A stretch of DNA of 8,983 bases from Bacteroidota bacterium (GTDB taxonomy: Bacteria > Bacteroidota > Bacteroidia > Chitinophagales > LD1). The DNA is taken from contig JAFDYP010000247.1 in the NCBI GenBank assembly GCA_018267355.1, positions 1-8,983 of the forward strand. Reading direction: 5' to 3'. Position 1 is the first letter of the stretch. Every line of letters begins with the position of its first letter. Positions 1-5,883 of the stretch are shown in pieces. The translations under genes and the position numbers were made by a program. The notes below the pieces were generated by a model, which was not told where the DNA came from, ran no database searches, and saw only the letters and a list, made by a program, of their open reading frames with translations.

Positions 1-129
1 CACGGGAGCACCTGCGGTGAAAGACATGGCGCAGGTATCTATGAAGCGCCACTGGTCCCACTCATGAGACTGGGCCATAGAGGGGAGTGTATAAAGCAGT
101 AAAGCGAGGAAGGGAAGAAGTCGTTTCAT
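1..129 (-). CDS. Secreted protein, N-terminal fragment (cut by window edge)
   Basis: Only the first 43 codons lie in the window; the gene continues past position 1. The ATG is at 129-127 on the minus strand. The product opens with a classic signal peptide: MKR, then a leucine-rich core, then a likely signal peptidase I site after SMA-Q near residue 20. The mature start has a W-x-F...SF.AG.PV pattern. It resembles the opening of large Bacteroidota surface proteins that begin WYFG..AGL.F..G.PV, usually T9SS cargo with PKD or SprB-like repeats. That resemblance is from memory and rests on about 20 residues, so function stays open. A perfect TATCTTTG -7 box lies 23 bases upstream of the ATG, which supports this start. 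Confidence 0.7.
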   Translation of the reverse strand, partial: MKRLLPFLALLLYTLPSMAQSHEWDQWRFIDTCAMSFTAGAPV

Positions 130-152
130 GTGGTCAGTTTGTTTAGGTACTG

Positions 153-160
153 CAAAGATA
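153..160 (-). promoter_or_regulatory. Bacteroidota -7 box for the truncated secreted gene
   Basis: TATCTTTG on the minus strand is an exact match to the TAnnTTTG element of the primary sigma factor of Bacteroidota. It sits 23 bases upstream of the ATG at 129. No TTG is present at the expected -33 spacing, so only half of the promoter is recognisable. Confidence 0.5.
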
Positions 161-196
161 ATGGCAAAGGCGGATGCCGCGTCATGCCTTTGTCAT
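161..196. repeat. Nested inverted repeat beside the -7 box
   Basis: ATGGCAAAGGC (161-171) is matched by the reverse complement of GCCTTTGTCAT (186-196) at 10 of 11 positions, with 14 bases between. A smaller perfect inverted repeat, GCGG-ATG-CCGC (170-180), lies inside. The dyad directly abuts the minus-strand -7 box at 153-160, so it covers the region expected to hold the -33 element. This suits a repressor or activator site, though it could also be chance or a structured RNA element of a plus-strand transcript. Confidence 0.4.
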
Positions 197-312
197 AAAT
201 GAAAGTCTTTACTACTCAAAGGACGCGGTGTCATACATTTTCACCGACGGCGGTGTAGGTGCTTCCCATTATCCATTGGCGATCGTCCATTAAAGTACGG
301 TACAGGATTTGC

Positions 313-320
313 TATCTTTA
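313..320 (+). promoter_or_regulatory. Weak -7-like box for the L,D-transpeptidase gene
   Basis: TATCTTTA differs from TAnnTTTG only in the last base and lies 21 bases upstream of the chosen ATG, a spacing like the other -7 boxes here. There is no TTG at the -33 distance. It is weak support, and it does make the TTG start at 309 unlikely because that codon would lie upstream of the transcript. Confidence 0.3.
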
Positions 321-341
321 CACAAATCACCATCCACCTGC

Positions 342-1988
342 ATGATCAGACGTAGTCTCGTCCTCTCGCTCGCACTCCTATTTATCGTGACCATGATAGC
401 CGGCTGCAAAGGCTGCAAGAACCGCCGCAAGCTACGCATGCAAAACCAGTCACTCTATACCGACCAGCGGTACACCGACTGCGTGCTGGATAGTGAGCTG
501 ATCACCCGCGAGCTGGAGCGCGATACCTCCCTGCGCGATTTCGCCGAAGATGTCAATGACTTCTACCAACGGCGAAACTACCAGGCGGCATGGCTCACAG
601 ACGGCGGCCTGTCTATCAGCGCTTATGACTTTCTCACCACGCTGCGCGCCTATGAGTCAGACTTTGGCGATAGTACGCTGACCAAAGGGCTGGCAGAGGC
701 CGAGATAGGTGACATGCTATTCATAGGCCCCACGGAGAAAAAAGCCCTGCTGGACCTCAAGCTGACGATCACTTTTTTCCGCTATGCGGAGAAAGCCTAC
801 GGCGGTACGCGCATAGACCTGAAGGACCTGGAGTGGTACATACCGCGCATGAAGAAGGACTACAGGCGCCTGCTGGATAGCCTCGTCTCCTCGCCCTCTC
901 AGTATGCCGAGTACGAGCCGGTCAATGACTACTACAAGGCGCTGAAGAAAGCCCTGGTGCAGTACCGCGCCATAGAGAAAAAAGGCGGCTGGCCCATCAT
1001 ACCCCCTGTGACCAAACTGCCTATGAAAGCAGGCGACACCAGCGGCGCTACCGTGATGCTCAAGGACCACCTGGCTATGACCGGAGACTACATGATACCC
1101 GAGCGTAGCCCCACCTATACCGATACGCTGGCTGCTGCCGTGCGCCGCTATCAGGAGCGTATGGGCCTGCGCCCTACGGGCCGGGTAGACAGCCTGACAC
1201 TGGCCGAGCTAGACCAGCCCGTCTCCCTGCGCCTGCGCCAGATCATGCTGAATATGGAGCGCCTGCGCTGGCTGCCTGACTCTACCCCCGCCCACTATAT
1301 CCTGGTCAATATACCGGAGTACCGCCTGCATGTATACGAGGAGCACCGGGTGGCGTGGAGCATGGACGTAGTGGTAGGCAATGCGGCCACGGCTACGAGC
1401 ATCTTCACCGGGAGGCTGAGTGTGGTAGAGTTTAGCCCCTACTGGAATGTGCCGCAGAGCATCATACGCAAGGAGCTACTGCCCAAGCTGAAGCGCGACC
1501 CGGGCTACCTGGAGCGCATGCACATGGAGGCAGTGCGCGATGGTGAGGTGCTGGATGCAGACCGTATCAACTGGAGCAGGTATGACAAGAGTGTGCCCTT
1601 TGTGATACGGCAAAAGCCCGGAGATGACTGCGCGCTGGGCCTCGTGGCTTTCTTCTTTCCCAATAGCTTTGACATCTTCCTGCATGACACCCCGGCCAAG
1701 AGCTTCTTTAGTGAAAATAGCCGCGCCTTCAGTCATGGCTGCATCCGCCTGGCAGAGCCGGAGCGACTGGCAGACTACCTCTTTCGCGCAGACTCGGTGA
1801 AGCTGCCGCCGGATACGATCCACGCCATGATGTATAGCCATATAGAGAAGAAAGTACCCGTGCGCCCGTCCGTGCCGGTATACATCGTCTACTTTACCGC
1901 GTGGGTAGACCAGGACGGGCTGGTCAACTTCCGCCATGACATCTACGGCCATGATGCGAGACTGAGCAGGGAGATATTTGGACGCTAG
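342..1988 (+). CDS. Lipoprotein L,D-transpeptidase, YcbB type
   Basis: The enzyme should form 3-3 (meso-diaminopimelate) cross-links in peptidoglycan, working from the periplasmic side as a membrane-anchored lipoprotein. From the ATG at 342 the 548-residue product starts with a lipoprotein signal ending in a lipobox IAGC. A helical N-terminal segment (about residues 45-215) matches the scaffold domain of YcbB-like enzymes. A peptidoglycan-binding helical domain (about 234-292, with AVRRYQ and GLRPTGRVD) and a YkuD catalytic domain (about 317-483) follow. The active-site signature is intact: H448 in HDTP, then S464-H465-G466-C467-I-R-L, with Cys467 as the nucleophile. The length fits the family (about 550-615). 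An in-frame TTG at 309 would add 11 residues before the lipoprotein signal, so it was not chosen. The next gene follows after 95 bp but has its own -7 box. Confidence 0.93.
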   Translation: MIRRSLVLSLALLFIVTMIAGCKGCKNRRKLRMQNQSLYTDQRYTDCVLDSELITRELERDTSLRDFAEDVNDFYQRRNYQAAWLTDGGLSISAYDFLTTLRAYESDFGDSTLTKGLAEAEIGDMLFIGPTEKKALLDLKLTITFFRYAEKAYGGTRIDLKDLEWYIPRMKKDYRRLLDSLVSSPSQYAEYEPVNDYYKALKKALVQYRAIEKKGGWPIIPPVTKLPMKAGDTSGATVMLKDHLAMTGDYMIPERSPTYTDTLAAAVRRYQERMGLRPTGRVDSLTLAELDQPVSLRLRQIMLNMERLRWLPDSTPAHYILVNIPEYRLHVYEEHRVAWSMDVVVGNAATATSIFTGRLSVVEFSPYWNVPQSIIRKELLPKLKRDPGYLERMHMEAVRDGEVLDADRINWSRYDKSVPFVIRQKPGDDCALGLVAFFFPNSFDIFLHDTPAKSFFSENSRAFSHGCIRLAEPERLADYLFRADSVKLPPDTIHAMMYSHIEKKVPVRPSVPVYIVYFTAWVDQDGLVNFRHDIYGHDARLSREIFGR

Positions 1989-1991
1989 CCC

Positions 1992-2021
1992 GGTGGCGGG
2001 TGTCTGGTAGCAGGTGGCGGG
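1992..2021. repeat. GC-rich tandem-like repeat, 21-bp period
   Basis: GGTGGCGGG occurs at 1992-2000 and again at 2013-2021, separated by TGTCTGGTAGCA. After the second copy the match continues as GTCT with one base missing, so this reads like one and a half copies of a decayed 21-bp unit. It lies directly after the transpeptidase stop codon and before the AT-rich promoter region of the next gene. It may be a remnant of a dispersed intergenic repeat family. Confidence 0.35.
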
Positions 2022-2060
2022 GTCTTACAAAATTCACAGGTGGGTTTTCCTGCAAAGTAT

Positions 2061-2068
2061 TAGCTTTG
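2061..2068 (+). promoter_or_regulatory. Bacteroidota -7 box for the LRR surface protein
   Basis: TAGCTTTG matches TAnnTTTG exactly and lies 15 bases before the ATG at 2084. No TTG is seen at the -33 spacing. The short predicted leader favours the ATG at 2084 over the GTG at 2000, which would fall upstream of this box. Confidence 0.5.
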
Positions 2069-2083
2069 GGGAAAGACCTTCTA

Positions 2084-5000
2084 ATGAAAACAGTTTCTAC
2101 TCTCCGTCGCGTTCTTCTTCTGGTTTGTTTTTGTGTTGCTTTTGGTGGGCTGCAGGCACAGTATGTAGCAATACCGGATACTAATCTGGGCACCTGGCTA
2201 TACAATAATGGATTTAGCTCTATCATGACTGGCAGCAATGCTGCTGGCTGGCAGCTCGACGCCTCTGACCCGCTGACACAGAGCTATATCACCATAGACA
2301 TCAGCCATACGAATATCACCAATCTGGAGGGGCTCCAGTACCTGACAGGTATGACCTCCCTGTACTGTAATTATGACAGCATCCCTTTCATCAATAACCT
2401 GCCACCCGATCTGATCACCTTTACCTGTCGTGATGCGCATGTGCAGACCCTGCCATATCCGCTACCCTATAGCCTAATGGTACTCGATATTTCTAACAAT
2501 CCGCTGCTGGCGCAGTCTATCATAGACTGGCCCTACAGCCTGAGCGACCTGCAGTGCGAGAATATCGGTGCGTACTCGCTGCCGCCATTGCCCGGCACTT
2601 TGATATCCTTTAGCTGCCAGGATAATAACCTGACCTCACTGCCCACGCTGCCCAATGGATTGCAGCACCTGTATTGCGATGGCAATCCGCTATATGGCGG
2701 GCTACCCACCCTGCCATCCGGCTTGCAATTGCTCTGGTGCCAGAATGCACAGCTCACCAGCCTGCCTGCGCTGCCGTCCTCTATCACCGAGATATATTGT
2801 GGACTCAATAGCCTCACCTCCCTCCCTGCGCTACCCCCGGTCCTGGCTACCCTGCAATGCAGCCAAAACCAACTGACCAGCCTTCCCTCACTACCCGCAT
2901 CTCTACGGGACCTGGACTGCAGCATGAACCAGCTCACCTCCATACCCGTACTGCCTGATGCTATGACGGCTCTGGCATGCAGCTCTAACCAAATAACTGC
3001 CCTGCCAGCCCATCTGCCGGACTCCCTGCAGACGCTCAACTGCTCTATAAACCGGCTGACTGTCCTGCCGCCGCTGCCCGCCCGCCTCGGCATGCTAAGC
3101 TGTGATGATAACGATATAGCCGCTATCGGCAATATACCACCATTACTATCTACGCTAACCTTCACCTACAACCATTCTATCTCATGCCTGCCACGGATCA
3201 CACAGACGCTATTTACCACCTTCAAATTTGTAGGTACCAGTGTGCAATGCGTACCTTCGCGGTTTTCTGCGCAGCAGTATGATATCAATCCTGGTACCCT
3301 GCCTGTATGCGATGCAGCCTCAGGCTGCGAGTTTTACTACAATGTAGCCGGCAATATCCACCAGGATATATCTGCTAACTGTACCGCTGACAGCCTCAAT
3401 CAGGGCACACCGGTGACCAACATCAAAGTGCAACTGAAGCAAGGAGGCAATGTGATACAACAGTTTTACACCTTCAGCTCCGGAGGTTATTCATTCAAGA
3501 CGCCGGGCTATGGCAGCTATACGGTAGATGTAGATACTACAGCACTGGGTCTGGTAGTAGCCTGCCCGCAGATCGGCGTACGTGGGGTGGCTATCTCAGC
3601 GATAGACTCGGTGAAGAAGTATGAAAACTTTGGCATGCAATGCGGGGTATCACTATCAGGATCTGACTATGGTGTCACCTCCATAGCAGGTCCGCTCGTG
3701 CGCCCTGGTAGCAGGCCGTATATCGAGATCTATGCGACCAACCTCTCACTCTACCACAATATAAACTGCAGCTCTGTGACACCTGGCACCGTGACCACTA
3801 CCTGGACCAACGGGGCAAGCTACTACGGCCCCGGGCCAGGAGCGCTGACCCCGACCTCTGTGTCCGGACAGACGGCTACCTATGCCCTGGCAGACCTCAA
3901 TACACTGACAGAGCATAGTCTCGATATAGTACTAAGCATAGACTCGCATGCAGTGATCGGATCACAAATATGCCTGACCACTATCGTATCATCTACACCG
4001 GCAGACCCTGTCAGGGCGGATGATACATTGACCCATTGCTTCAGCGTCAGCAATTCTCTTGACCCTAACAACAAGGATGTATCACCGGATAGGCTGGCTC
4101 CTGGTGAGGCAGACTGGCTCACCTACACCGTCCACTTCCAAAACACGGGAAATGACACAGCCTATCTCGTAGTGCTGAAAGATACACTGAGCCAGTATGT
4201 AGATGCAGCATCCTTCCAGTACCTCGCCTCCAGTCATCATGCGGTAGTACAACTGGAGGGCGGTGCGATGACCTTTACCTTCCCGCATATCAATCTGGTG
4301 GACAGCGCTACCAATCCACCGCTGAGCGAGGGCTGGATACAGTACCGCGTCAGGGCTAATGCTGGTCTGCCGAATGGCACTGCGATCAATAACACAGCCT
4401 ACATCTACTTTGACCTCAATCCTGCTGTAGTGACCAATACCGCTACCACTACGGTGCAGCTGGCTACGTGCGTGGATGGGGACATCTATGATTCTACCAC
4501 GATCTGCCAGGGAGATACATTTGTCTATGGTGGCATGACCATGACCACAACGGGCTTCTACTACAACCTGATGCAGAATGCTACCGGCTGTGACACGACC
4601 TATCACATCTGGCTCACGGTACTGCCTGCCGCGCATACCACGCTGCATGATACGATCTGTGCAGGTAGCAGCTACGCTTTTGGCGGGCATCAGCTCACGG
4701 CAGCAGGCAGCTATCTGGATACACTGACATCAGCCGGTGGCTGTGATAGTATCATCAGCCTGGCGCTATCTATACGTCCCAATGGCTACCTGCTGATAAA
4801 CGACACGATCTGCGCCGGTGAGCAATACATCTATCTGCATGATACCCTCACTACATCGGACAGCGCGATCTATATCTTCCACAATGCGTACGGCTGTGAT
4901 AGCTTCGTGCAGTTGATACTCACTGTGAGGCCGCTGCCGGTAGTGCATTTTACCTTTGACAGTCTGCTAAGGGATAACGGCGTAGATATCAGTACAGGTC

Positions 5001-5458
5001 ATAGCGCAGTAATATGTTTTAATCCCACAATGATATTTACAATGAAAGGTGGCACTCCCGAAGGTGGACATTATTCCGGAGTTGGTATCATCAATGATAC
5101 AATGCACACAAATCTTATCCGTCACATCGATACAATAGTGTACACATACACTGATGGTATGGGATGCACTGGCAGAGATACCGGCTATCTGGATTACCGA
5201 ATTTGCGAAGGCATCAATGACATCCCGGCTAAAAACTCGATCCACATCTACCCTGATCCAAACACAGGTACCTTTACTCTCGTGACGGAGCGCAGCTATG
5301 GGCTCAGCTATAGAGTGTATGACGTACTGGGCAAGGAGGTCCTGCAAGGCAGCATCACCGCTGATACACAGCCCATTCACCTGCCTGATGTGGCAGAGGG
5401 TGTGTATACCATCTCTGTAGATGGGTCACGTCCGCTGCGGTTTGTGGTAGTGCGGTAG
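2084..5458 (+). CDS. Leucine-rich-repeat surface protein with T9SS type A sorting domain
   Basis: This is a 1124-residue modular protein, probably exported by the Sec system and then by T9SS to the cell surface or medium; its ligand is unknown. A signal peptide (residues 1 to about 26, ending LQAQ) precedes an N-terminal cap. About 15 repeats of 20-22 residues (78-394) follow the pattern LTSLPxLPxxLxxLxCSxNxL. Next come an SdrB/carboxypeptidase-regulatory-like domain (about 413-520) and a spacer. A DUF7619/DUF11-like domain (about 656-793) opens with DPNNKDVSP and has YTVHFQNTGNDTA. Three 51-residue modules (about 802-950), a PKD-like stretch and a sorting domain (about 1046-1124) complete it. 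The sorting domain reads YPDPNTGTF where YPNPNTG is usual, but the GKEV and GVYTI elements are intact. The ATG at 2084 is preferred over a GTG at 2000 because the signal peptide begins there and a -7 box lies between them. Confidence 0.9.
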   Translation: MKTVSTLRRVLLLVCFCVAFGGLQAQYVAIPDTNLGTWLYNNGFSSIMTGSNAAGWQLDASDPLTQSYITIDISHTNITNLEGLQYLTGMTSLYCNYDSIPFINNLPPDLITFTCRDAHVQTLPYPLPYSLMVLDISNNPLLAQSIIDWPYSLSDLQCENIGAYSLPPLPGTLISFSCQDNNLTSLPTLPNGLQHLYCDGNPLYGGLPTLPSGLQLLWCQNAQLTSLPALPSSITEIYCGLNSLTSLPALPPVLATLQCSQNQLTSLPSLPASLRDLDCSMNQLTSIPVLPDAMTALACSSNQITALPAHLPDSLQTLNCSINRLTVLPPLPARLGMLSCDDNDIAAIGNIPPLLSTLTFTYNHSISCLPRITQTLFTTFKFVGTSVQCVPSRFSAQQYDINPGTLPVCDAASGCEFYYNVAGNIHQDISANCTADSLNQGTPVTNIKVQLKQGGNVIQQFYTFSSGGYSFKTPGYGSYTVDVDTTALGLVVACPQIGVRGVAISAIDSVKKYENFGMQCGVSLSGSDYGVTSIAGPLVRPGSRPYIEIYATNLSLYHNINCSSVTPGTVTTTWTNGASYYGPGPGALTPTSVSGQTATYALADLNTLTEHSLDIVLSIDSHAVIGSQICLTTIVSSTPADPVRADDTLTHCFSVSNSLDPNNKDVSPDRLAPGEADWLTYTVHFQNTGNDTAYLVVLKDTLSQYVDAASFQYLASSHHAVVQLEGGAMTFTFPHINLVDSATNPPLSEGWIQYRVRANAGLPNGTAINNTAYIYFDLNPAVVTNTATTTVQLATCVDGDIYDSTTICQGDTFVYGGMTMTTTGFYYNLMQNATGCDTTYHIWLTVLPAAHTTLHDTICAGSSYAFGGHQLTAAGSYLDTLTSAGGCDSIISLALSIRPNGYLLINDTICAGEQYIYLHDTLTTSDSAIYIFHNAYGCDSFVQLILTVRPLPVVHFTFDSLLRDNGVDISTGHSAVICFNPTMIFTMKGGTPEGGHYSGVGIINDTMHTNLIRHIDTIVYTYTDGMGCTGRDTGYLDYRICEGINDIPAKNSIHIYPDPNTGTFTLVTERSYGLSYRVYDVLGKEVLQGSITADTQPIHLPDVAEGVYTISVDGSRPLRFVVVR
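2315..3265 (+). repeat. LRR array, about 15 units of 20-22 codons
   Basis: Coding repeats inside the surface protein (residues 78-394). The core units read TSLPxLPxxLxxLxCxxNxL. This is the short 'bacterial' LRR class known from YopM and IpaH, recognised by the LPxLPxxL turn. Twelve of the 15 units have a Cys at the LxC position, which lines up along the solenoid. The third unit and the last two have Ile, Phe or other residues there and look like capping or degenerate copies. Confidence 0.8.
4487..4935 (+). repeat. Three tandem 51-residue modules
   Basis: Three consecutive modules of the surface protein share TICxGxxYxFxG...GCDS/T...LxLxV. The first Cys falls at residues 808, 859 and 910 and the second at 836, 887 and 938, so both are spaced exactly 51 residues (153 bp) apart. 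The two cysteines within a module are always 28 apart, which suggests a disulfide in each module. Similar modules are frequent near the C terminus of Bacteroidota adhesin-like T9SS cargo. Confidence 0.75.
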
Positions 5459-5465
5459 GGTGATT

Positions 5466-5481
5466 TTTATGTTAATTTTTC
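5466..5481 (+). repeat. 16-bp direct repeat, copy 1
   Basis: TTTATGTTAATTTTTC, beginning 8 bp after the stop codon of the LRR gene. It is identical to 5606-5621, 140 bp downstream. Confidence 0.65.
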
Positions 5482-5525
5482 GCCTAGGCATTCCGCTGAT
5501 TTGTCTAGACAATATTTCCATATAC

Positions 5526-5540
5526 GGGAAAGCATTTCCC
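5526..5540 (+). terminator. Weak hairpin after the LRR gene
   Basis: GGGAAA-GCA-TTTCCC is a perfect 6-bp stem with a 3-base loop, about 70 bp after the LRR stop codon, followed by CCTTTC. The lack of a run of T makes intrinsic termination uncertain. It could also be a protein-binding dyad. Confidence 0.3.
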
Positions 5541-5559
5541 CTTTCAAATAACAAGCACC

Positions 5560-5595
5560 TCAAAATCAACACAATAGCTATTGTACGGATTTTGA
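5560..5595. repeat. 36-bp nested palindrome upstream of the small membrane ORF
   Basis: The core ACAATAGCTATTGT (5571-5584) is a perfect 14-bp palindrome. It is flanked at equal distances (3 bases each side) by TCAAAATC (5560-5567) and GATTTTGA (5588-5595), which are also perfect reverse complements. In all, 15 of 18 base pairs are symmetric. An outer pair, AAGCACC (5553-5559) and GGTGCTT (5624-5630), is complementary as well but asymmetrically placed. The element lies 37 bp upstream of the -7 box at 5633, a position that suits an operator or activator site. Confidence 0.6.
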
Positions 5596-5605
5596 TATGA
5601 CTTTC

Positions 5606-5621
5606 TTTATGTTAATTTTTC
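5606..5621 (+). repeat. 16-bp direct repeat, copy 2, over the -33 region
   Basis: TTTATGTTAATTTTTC, identical to 5466-5481. This copy covers the position where the -33 element of the downstream promoter would be expected (5611-5613), ending 11 bases before the -7 box. Confidence 0.65.
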
Positions 5622-5632
5622 TTGGTGCTTTT

Positions 5633-5640
5633 TAACTTTG
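5633..5640 (+). promoter_or_regulatory. Bacteroidota -7 box for the 32-residue membrane peptide
   Basis: TAACTTTG is an exact TAnnTTTG match, 18 bases before the ATG at 5659. There is no TTG at -33, but the 16-bp repeat lies there. Its placement directly ahead of a small ORF is the best evidence that the ORF is expressed. Confidence 0.55.
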
Positions 5641-5658
5641 TGTAAACCAAAGATCAAA

Positions 5659-5757
5659 ATGGTATTAAGAGAACCTGAACATGGCAAGCAGCTCCTGCTC
5701 TATCTGGCTGGGCTGATCGTGATCGTGCTGCTGGGTATCATTTACGCATTTTCGTAG
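5659..5757 (+). CDS. Putative 32-residue single-span membrane peptide
   Basis: The ORF runs from ATG 5659 to TAG 5755-5757. The product has a polar, charged N terminus (VLREPEHGKQ, residues 2-11), followed by one uninterrupted hydrophobic stretch of about 20 residues (LLLYLAGLIVIVLLGIIYAF, 12-31). This suggests an inner-membrane miniprotein with a cytoplasmic N terminus or an uncleaved signal anchor. The function is unknown. A perfect -7 box lies 18 bases upstream and a hairpin lies 25 bp downstream of the stop, giving it the outline of an independent transcription unit. It has no recognised family. The ORF could be fortuitous, since 32 codons is short, but the match of promoter, ORF and hydrophobic segment is better than expected by chance. 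Confidence 0.5.
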   Translation: MVLREPEHGKQLLLYLAGLIVIVLLGIIYAFS

Positions 5758-5774
5758 CCCGCTACAGTACTCCA

Positions 5775-5801
5775 AAAAAAATAGCCCCGACGTGCGGGGC
5801 T
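5775..5801 (-). terminator. Intrinsic terminator, mainly minus-strand
   Basis: AGCCCCG (5783-5789) pairs perfectly with CGGGGCT (5795-5801) around the loop ACGTG. On the minus strand the stem is followed by TATTTTTTTT, a textbook intrinsic terminator for transcripts coming from the DUF1328 gene. On the plus strand the stem is followed only by GTTGCATTCTC, so it would act weakly for the 32-codon ORF, if at all. Confidence 0.85.
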
Positions 5802-5829
5802 GTTGCATTCTCATGAGGGCCAAATGCTG

Positions 5830-5866
5830 TTTTCATTCGGTCCCTTATTTCGTTTTCACTCGGTCC
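5830..5866 (-). repeat. Paired 14-bp repeat in the DUF1328 3' region
   Basis: TTTTCATTCGGTCC (5830-5843) and TTTTCACTCGGTCC (5853-5866) match at 13 of 14 bases with a 23-bp period. They lie between the DUF1328 stop codon and the minus-strand terminator, so on that transcript they read GGACCGAxTGAAAA twice in the 3' untranslated part. They could be RNA-binding sites, part of a small RNA cut from the 3' end, or a DNA-binding pair. Confidence 0.45.
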
Positions 5867-5883
5867 GGTTTTTCTTCAGCTCG

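Larger units (their letters stand above)
130..341. other. Divergent intergenic region
   Basis: This 212-bp spacer separates the leftward secreted gene from the rightward L,D-transpeptidase. It holds the minus-strand -7 box (153-160), the nested dyad (161-196), a small hairpin CACCG-ACGG-CGGTG (242-255), and a weak -7-like TATCTTTA (313-320) 21 bases upstream of the transpeptidase ATG. No small ORF with convincing features was seen. Confidence 0.6.

Noticed and set aside
309..341. TTG start for the L,D-transpeptidase
   Set aside because: It would put 11 residues ahead of a complete lipoprotein signal peptide; the ATG at 342 fits the lipobox and the -7-like box at 313-320.
2000..2083. GTG start for the LRR protein
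   Set aside because: The extra 28 residues are encoded by repeat and promoter sequence and would precede the signal peptide that starts at 2084.
2533..3165. 210-codon open frame on the minus strand, opposite the LRR array
   Set aside because: It mirrors the LRR repeats, producing an artificial repeat of its own with no domain, signal or start context. The plus-strand frame has clear LRR units, a signal peptide and a sorting domain.
4082..4690. 202-codon open frame on the minus strand inside the surface-protein gene
   Set aside because: It is antisense to the DUF7619-like domain and the first 51-residue module, and has no features of its own.
5783..5801. Reading the hairpin as the main terminator of the 32-codon plus-strand ORF
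   Set aside because: The T-run is on the minus-strand side only; the plus-strand side is followed by GTTGCATTCTC. It was assigned to the minus strand, with a weak plus-strand effect possible.
5830..5866. CRISPR-like or rRNA-like sequence
   Set aside because: Only two units with a 9-base gap, far too short for a CRISPR array; the GACCGA...TGAA resemblance to a 23S rRNA motif does not extend beyond a few bases.
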